NCBI GenBank assembly: GCA_035633115.1 | Contig: DASQFN010000045.1 | Location: forward strand, 1-64,000 | Reading direction: 5' to 3' | Source: Gemmatimonadaceae bacterium | GTDB lineage: Bacteria > Gemmatimonadota > Gemmatimonadetes > Gemmatimonadales > Gemmatimonadaceae | Length of the DNA stretch: 64,000 nt | Shown: positions 61,274 to 64,000 of the stretch, one piece after another | Numbering within the stretch: the first letter of the stretch is position 1 | How the letters are laid out: each line of letters opens with the position of its first letter | Notes under the pieces: model-generated | Database searches by the model: none | What the model was told of the DNA's origin: nothing | The model's input: the letters and a program-made list of their open reading frames with translations, nothing else | Translations under genes and position numbers: made by a program

Positions 61274-63619
61274 ATGAGCGCTGTCGATCGTAGGACGTTC
61301 CTGCGGGGAATGGCTGCGATGTCGGCAGCTACGGTTGGGTCTGCTCTGGCGCCAGGCGTCGTGCTCCCCGCCAGCGACGACGCTCCACCCACGATAAAGG
61401 CCGATCCAACCTGGAAGAAATCTCCGTGTCGGTTGTGCGGCGTGGGGTGTGGGTTGCTCGTGGGAATAGAGAGTGGACGCGCCGGCGCCGTGAAGGGCGA
61501 CCCCGATTCGGCCGTCAGCGCCGGCCTCGCCTGCGCGAAAGGTTACTACTCGGTGCAGGCATTGTACGGGCGTGATCGAATCACCAGAGCGATGATCCGC
61601 CGCGGAAACTCGCTTGTCGGAGTGCCGATCGCAGAAGCGCTCGACCTCGTTGCCAGCCGCATCCGCGAAACAACACGCCGGTACGGAAAGGACAGTGTCG
61701 CGATCTACGGCTCGGCGCAGTGGTCGATCCCCGACGCGTATATCGCGTCGAAGCTGTTCAAGGGTGGACTCGGGACGAACAACGTCGAGAGCAGCAGCCG
61801 ACTGTACGGTGCCAGCGCGATGGCAGGCCTCGAAACCACCTTCGGACTCGACGGATCGTTGGGATGCTATGAGGACATCGATCACGCCGACCTGTTCATC
61901 CTCTGGGATGCAAATCTAGCTGAGACTGATCCGGTTCTGTTCTCGCGAATGCTGGATCGTCGGCGAAAGGACCGGGCCGTGCGAATCATCGATCTCACCC
62001 GACGAACAACTCGCACGAGCTACGCAGCAGACCACTCGCTCGTGCACGCGCCACATTCGACGCTCGCAATTGCGAACGCAATCTGTAATGAGATCGTCGA
62101 GCGGAATTGGTCAGACCGCGAATTCATCGAGCGACATGTGGCGTTCAAGCGCGGCAAAACCGGCATCGGCCACGGTCTCAGCGACGACGGCCTCGTCGCC
62201 GACGAGGCCACGACCGTCGGCTGGCAGGATTACGTGAAGTTCCTCTCCGCGTCTACGCCTGAGCGAGCTCAGCGGATATCCGGAATCCCGGCTGCCCGCA
62301 TCCGATGGCTGGCGTCACTCTATGCTGATCGAGCGCGTAAGGTCATGTCTGTGTGGGGAGCGAACGCGAATCGGCACGCGCGCGGGACGTGGACGAATAA
62401 CGCCCTGTACAACATCCACCTTCTCGTTGGAAGGGTCGCCTCGCCCGGTAACACTGCATTCTGCACTACGGGGCAGCCTAGTGGAGGAGGCTCGGTACAC
62501 GATGCAGGCACACTGGCTCACACGCTTCCGCGCGGAGTTGTCCAGAACGAGCGCGACCGCCGTCTTGCCGCATCGATCTGGCGCGTTCCCGTCGCGAGGA
62601 TAGATCCTCGACCAGCGCCGTCTGCGCTTGCCATGTTCCGCGCGCTCGATCGCGGGGACATCCGGTTCCTGTGGATACAGGGAACCAATCCAATGATGAG
62701 CCTCCCCAACGTCGACCGCTACCGCGGCGCCGCGCGAAAGGCTGACCGATTCATCGTCGTCTCGGAAGCGTATCCGACGCCTACTACCGACGTTGCGGAT
62801 GTCGTGCTTCCCGCAGCGATGTGGTTCGAGCGTGAAGGCGTGTTCGCGAACGCGGAGCGCCGCACTCAGCAATTCGATCAAATGGTTGCGCCGCCAGGTG
62901 ACGCGATGAGCGACGGGTGGCAGATGATCGAGATTGCGCGCCGGCTCGGATTGTCCGGGATGTTTCCAGCGGACCGACGGAATCACGTCGCGGAGATGTG
63001 GGAGGAGTATCGCCGGTTTCACCAGGACCGGCCAACCGCGCTCGCCCCGTTCTCCGAGCTGCGCGCGCGGCCCGGTGTGATGTGGCCCTTCGTCAATGGG
63101 CGCGAGACGAAGTGGCGCTATAACACGTCGTTCGACCCGGCAGCAGATCGATCTCACGGCGCATTCGATTTCTACGGGCATGCGGATCACCGCGCGTGGA
63201 TCTGGTTACGACCGTACGATCCGCCGGTCGAGTCACCGAATAACCAATACCCTCTCTGGCTGAGCACAGGGCCGGTGCTCGAGCATTGGGGCTCGGGCTC
63301 CATGACGCAGCGCATTCCCACCCTGCACCGGGCCGCGCCTCGCGCATACCTGGAAATGAACCGCGACGATGCTGCGCGATTGGGGATTCGAAGCGGCGAT
63401 ATGGCGCGAGTCTCGAGCAGGCGCGGATCGATGGAGATCGAAGCTCGGATCGATTACCGGTCGCAGCTCCCCCGTGGTCAGCTCTTCATGCCGTCATTCG
63501 ACGAAGGGCATCCGGTGCAGCGGCTGATGCTCGATTCGTTCTGCCCACTTTCAGGCCAACCCGACACCACAACATGCGCCGTGCGCGTTGAGCAGTTGGG
63601 CGTCAGGGGCAACGCGTGA
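61274..63619 (+). CDS. napA: NapA-like periplasmic molybdenum oxidoreductase with a non-canonical metal ligand
   Basis: 781 residues with a Tat signal (DRRTFLRGMAAMSA; the two Arg motif). The 4Fe-4S ligands are Cys52, Cys55, Cys59 and Cys87 (CRLCGVGC, LACAKGYY). Identity to NapA extends to the end (STGPVLEHWGSGSMT, MWFEREGVFANAERR). In NapA the Mo ligand is Cys in the R-x-C-MASA segment; here the aligned segment is RLYGASAMAG, so Tyr178 (TAC at 61805-61807) replaces it. The reaction may not be ordinary nitrate reduction. AAGGG before ATG 61274. The NapB subunit follows with an overlapping start. No napD or napG/H is seen. Confidence 0.85.
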   Translation: MSAVDRRTFLRGMAAMSAATVGSALAPGVVLPASDDAPPTIKADPTWKKSPCRLCGVGCGLLVGIESGRAGAVKGDPDSAVSAGLACAKGYYSVQALYGRDRITRAMIRRGNSLVGVPIAEALDLVASRIRETTRRYGKDSVAIYGSAQWSIPDAYIASKLFKGGLGTNNVESSSRLYGASAMAGLETTFGLDGSLGCYEDIDHADLFILWDANLAETDPVLFSRMLDRRRKDRAVRIIDLTRRTTRTSYAADHSLVHAPHSTLAIANAICNEIVERNWSDREFIERHVAFKRGKTGIGHGLSDDGLVADEATTVGWQDYVKFLSASTPERAQRISGIPAARIRWLASLYADRARKVMSVWGANANRHARGTWTNNALYNIHLLVGRVASPGNTAFCTTGQPSGGGSVHDAGTLAHTLPRGVVQNERDRRLAASIWRVPVARIDPRPAPSALAMFRALDRGDIRFLWIQGTNPMMSLPNVDRYRGAARKADRFIVVSEAYPTPTTDVADVVLPAAMWFEREGVFANAERRTQQFDQMVAPPGDAMSDGWQMIEIARRLGLSGMFPADRRNHVAEMWEEYRRFHQDRPTALAPFSELRARPGVMWPFVNGRETKWRYNTSFDPAADRSHGAFDFYGHADHRAWIWLRPYDPPVESPNNQYPLWLSTGPVLEHWGSGSMTQRIPTLHRAAPRAYLEMNRDDAARLGIRSGDMARVSSRRGSMEIEARIDYRSQLPRGQLFMPSFDEGHPVQRLMLDSFCPLSGQPDTTTCAVRVEQLGVRGNA

Positions 63620-64000
63620 TCCCCCATCGGGCGTCCACGGCGAGAATTCTCTTCTACTTGCTGCTGCTGGCCTCCACAGCGACTGCTGTGGTCGCACTCG
63701 TCGCATTGTCGCGGCGAGCGTCAGCCGATCAGGATGATTTGCCGGGCACGATTTCGCAGGCGGCGAAAGTCAATGACGATGAGCCCATCGCGAGTGAGGC
63801 TGGCGTGTTCCGCACACAGCTCGCCGACCTCGCAATCGATCCGACGTCAGAGACTCGACGAGGCGCGCACCCCCGCACGCTGGCGACCTATCGCGGGCTC
63901 CGTGCATACCCGGGCGCGCCGCCGCGGATTCCACACGGACTTACGCCAGCTGAGACGCTGAGAGGTGGATGTAAGACCTGCCACGAGCGAGGCGGATACT
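63616..64000 (+). CDS. napB: NapB diheme cytochrome subunit (5' part, cut by the right edge)
   Basis: The gene begins at GTG 63616, overlapping the napA stop as GTGA. 128 codons are in the window. A hydrophobic anchor or signal (ILFYLLLLASTATAVVALVALS) precedes AYPGAPPRIPHGLTPAE and the first haem site CKTCHERGGY. AYPGAPPxIPHxL followed by CxxCH is a NapB hallmark. NapB receives electrons for NapA in the periplasm. The second haem should lie to the right of the window. Its presence supports the identity of the partner as a NapA-type enzyme despite the tyrosine. Confidence 0.85.
   Translation, partial: MIPHRASTARILFYLLLLASTATAVVALVALSRRASADQDDLPGTISQAAKVNDDEPIASEAGVFRTQLADLAIDPTSETRRGAHPRTLATYRGLRAYPGAPPRIPHGLTPAETLRGGCKTCHERGGY

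Overview
The window looks like chromosomal DNA of a Gram-negative, GC-rich bacterium with an energy-rich envelope, most likely a member of the Gemmatimonadota. That placement is inference from gene content: outer-membrane barrels, a DUF5916 tail, many S9/M28/S41 peptidases, numerous lipoproteins, a TonB-like protein and dense multiheme cytochromes. No rRNA, tRNA or CRISPR array was seen. Coding density is high and no stretch over 300 bases lacks a gene; the longest gaps (8187-8484, 10102-10379, 60995-61273) hold hairpins, repeats and candidate operators, described below.

Layout. 1-5000: end of a DUF5916 protein, then a leftward operon cstA - S9 peptidase - ybdD. 5000-14400: rightward small genes (lipoprotein, metallophosphoesterase, SprT-like protease), then an acyl-CoA oxidation electron-transfer block: glutaryl-CoA dehydrogenase, a MarR-membrane-S41 protease fusion, etfB, etfA and ETF-quinone oxidoreductase, followed by a decapitated esterase. 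14400-21060 (leftward): a methyltransferase that may modify EtfB, moeA, dacB, a PTPS/QueD protein, a BON protein, a beta-barrel protein and gpmI. 21100-31300 (rightward): envelope genes (SH3, coiled-coil membrane protein, L,D-transpeptidase, M15-like peptidase), small membrane proteins, a second S9 hydrolase, guaB, an amino-acid permease and nrnA. 31300-38650 (leftward): TPR protein, TonB-like protein, MazG-like enzyme, a 53-residue lipoprotein, a nitrilase/carbamoylase, an NCS1 permease and an ABC exporter.

38700-42200 is a damaged zone: a truncated MFS transporter runs directly into an internal fragment of a contractile tail sheath gene, and a 21-codon stub of a DUF1428 gene sits upstream of lemA/DUF2207. 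42300-54200 is ordinary accessory content: hydrolases, a Kir-type potassium channel, polysaccharide deacetylase, OsmC, a mazEF toxin-antitoxin pair with a clear operator, an M28 peptidase and tryptophanase.

54200-64000 is the most interesting part. Four leftward genes encode an outer-membrane multiheme lipoprotein, an inner-membrane NapC-like protein fused to a long multiheme domain (about 20 haem sites), an outer-membrane beta-barrel and an 18-haem periplasmic cytochrome. Together they could carry electrons from quinol across the whole envelope. Divergently transcribed from them are napA and napB of a periplasmic nitrate-reductase-like enzyme whose molybdenum-ligand cysteine is replaced by tyrosine. 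ETF-QO and the cytochromes would meet at the quinone pool; moeA supplies the molybdenum cofactor that NapA needs.
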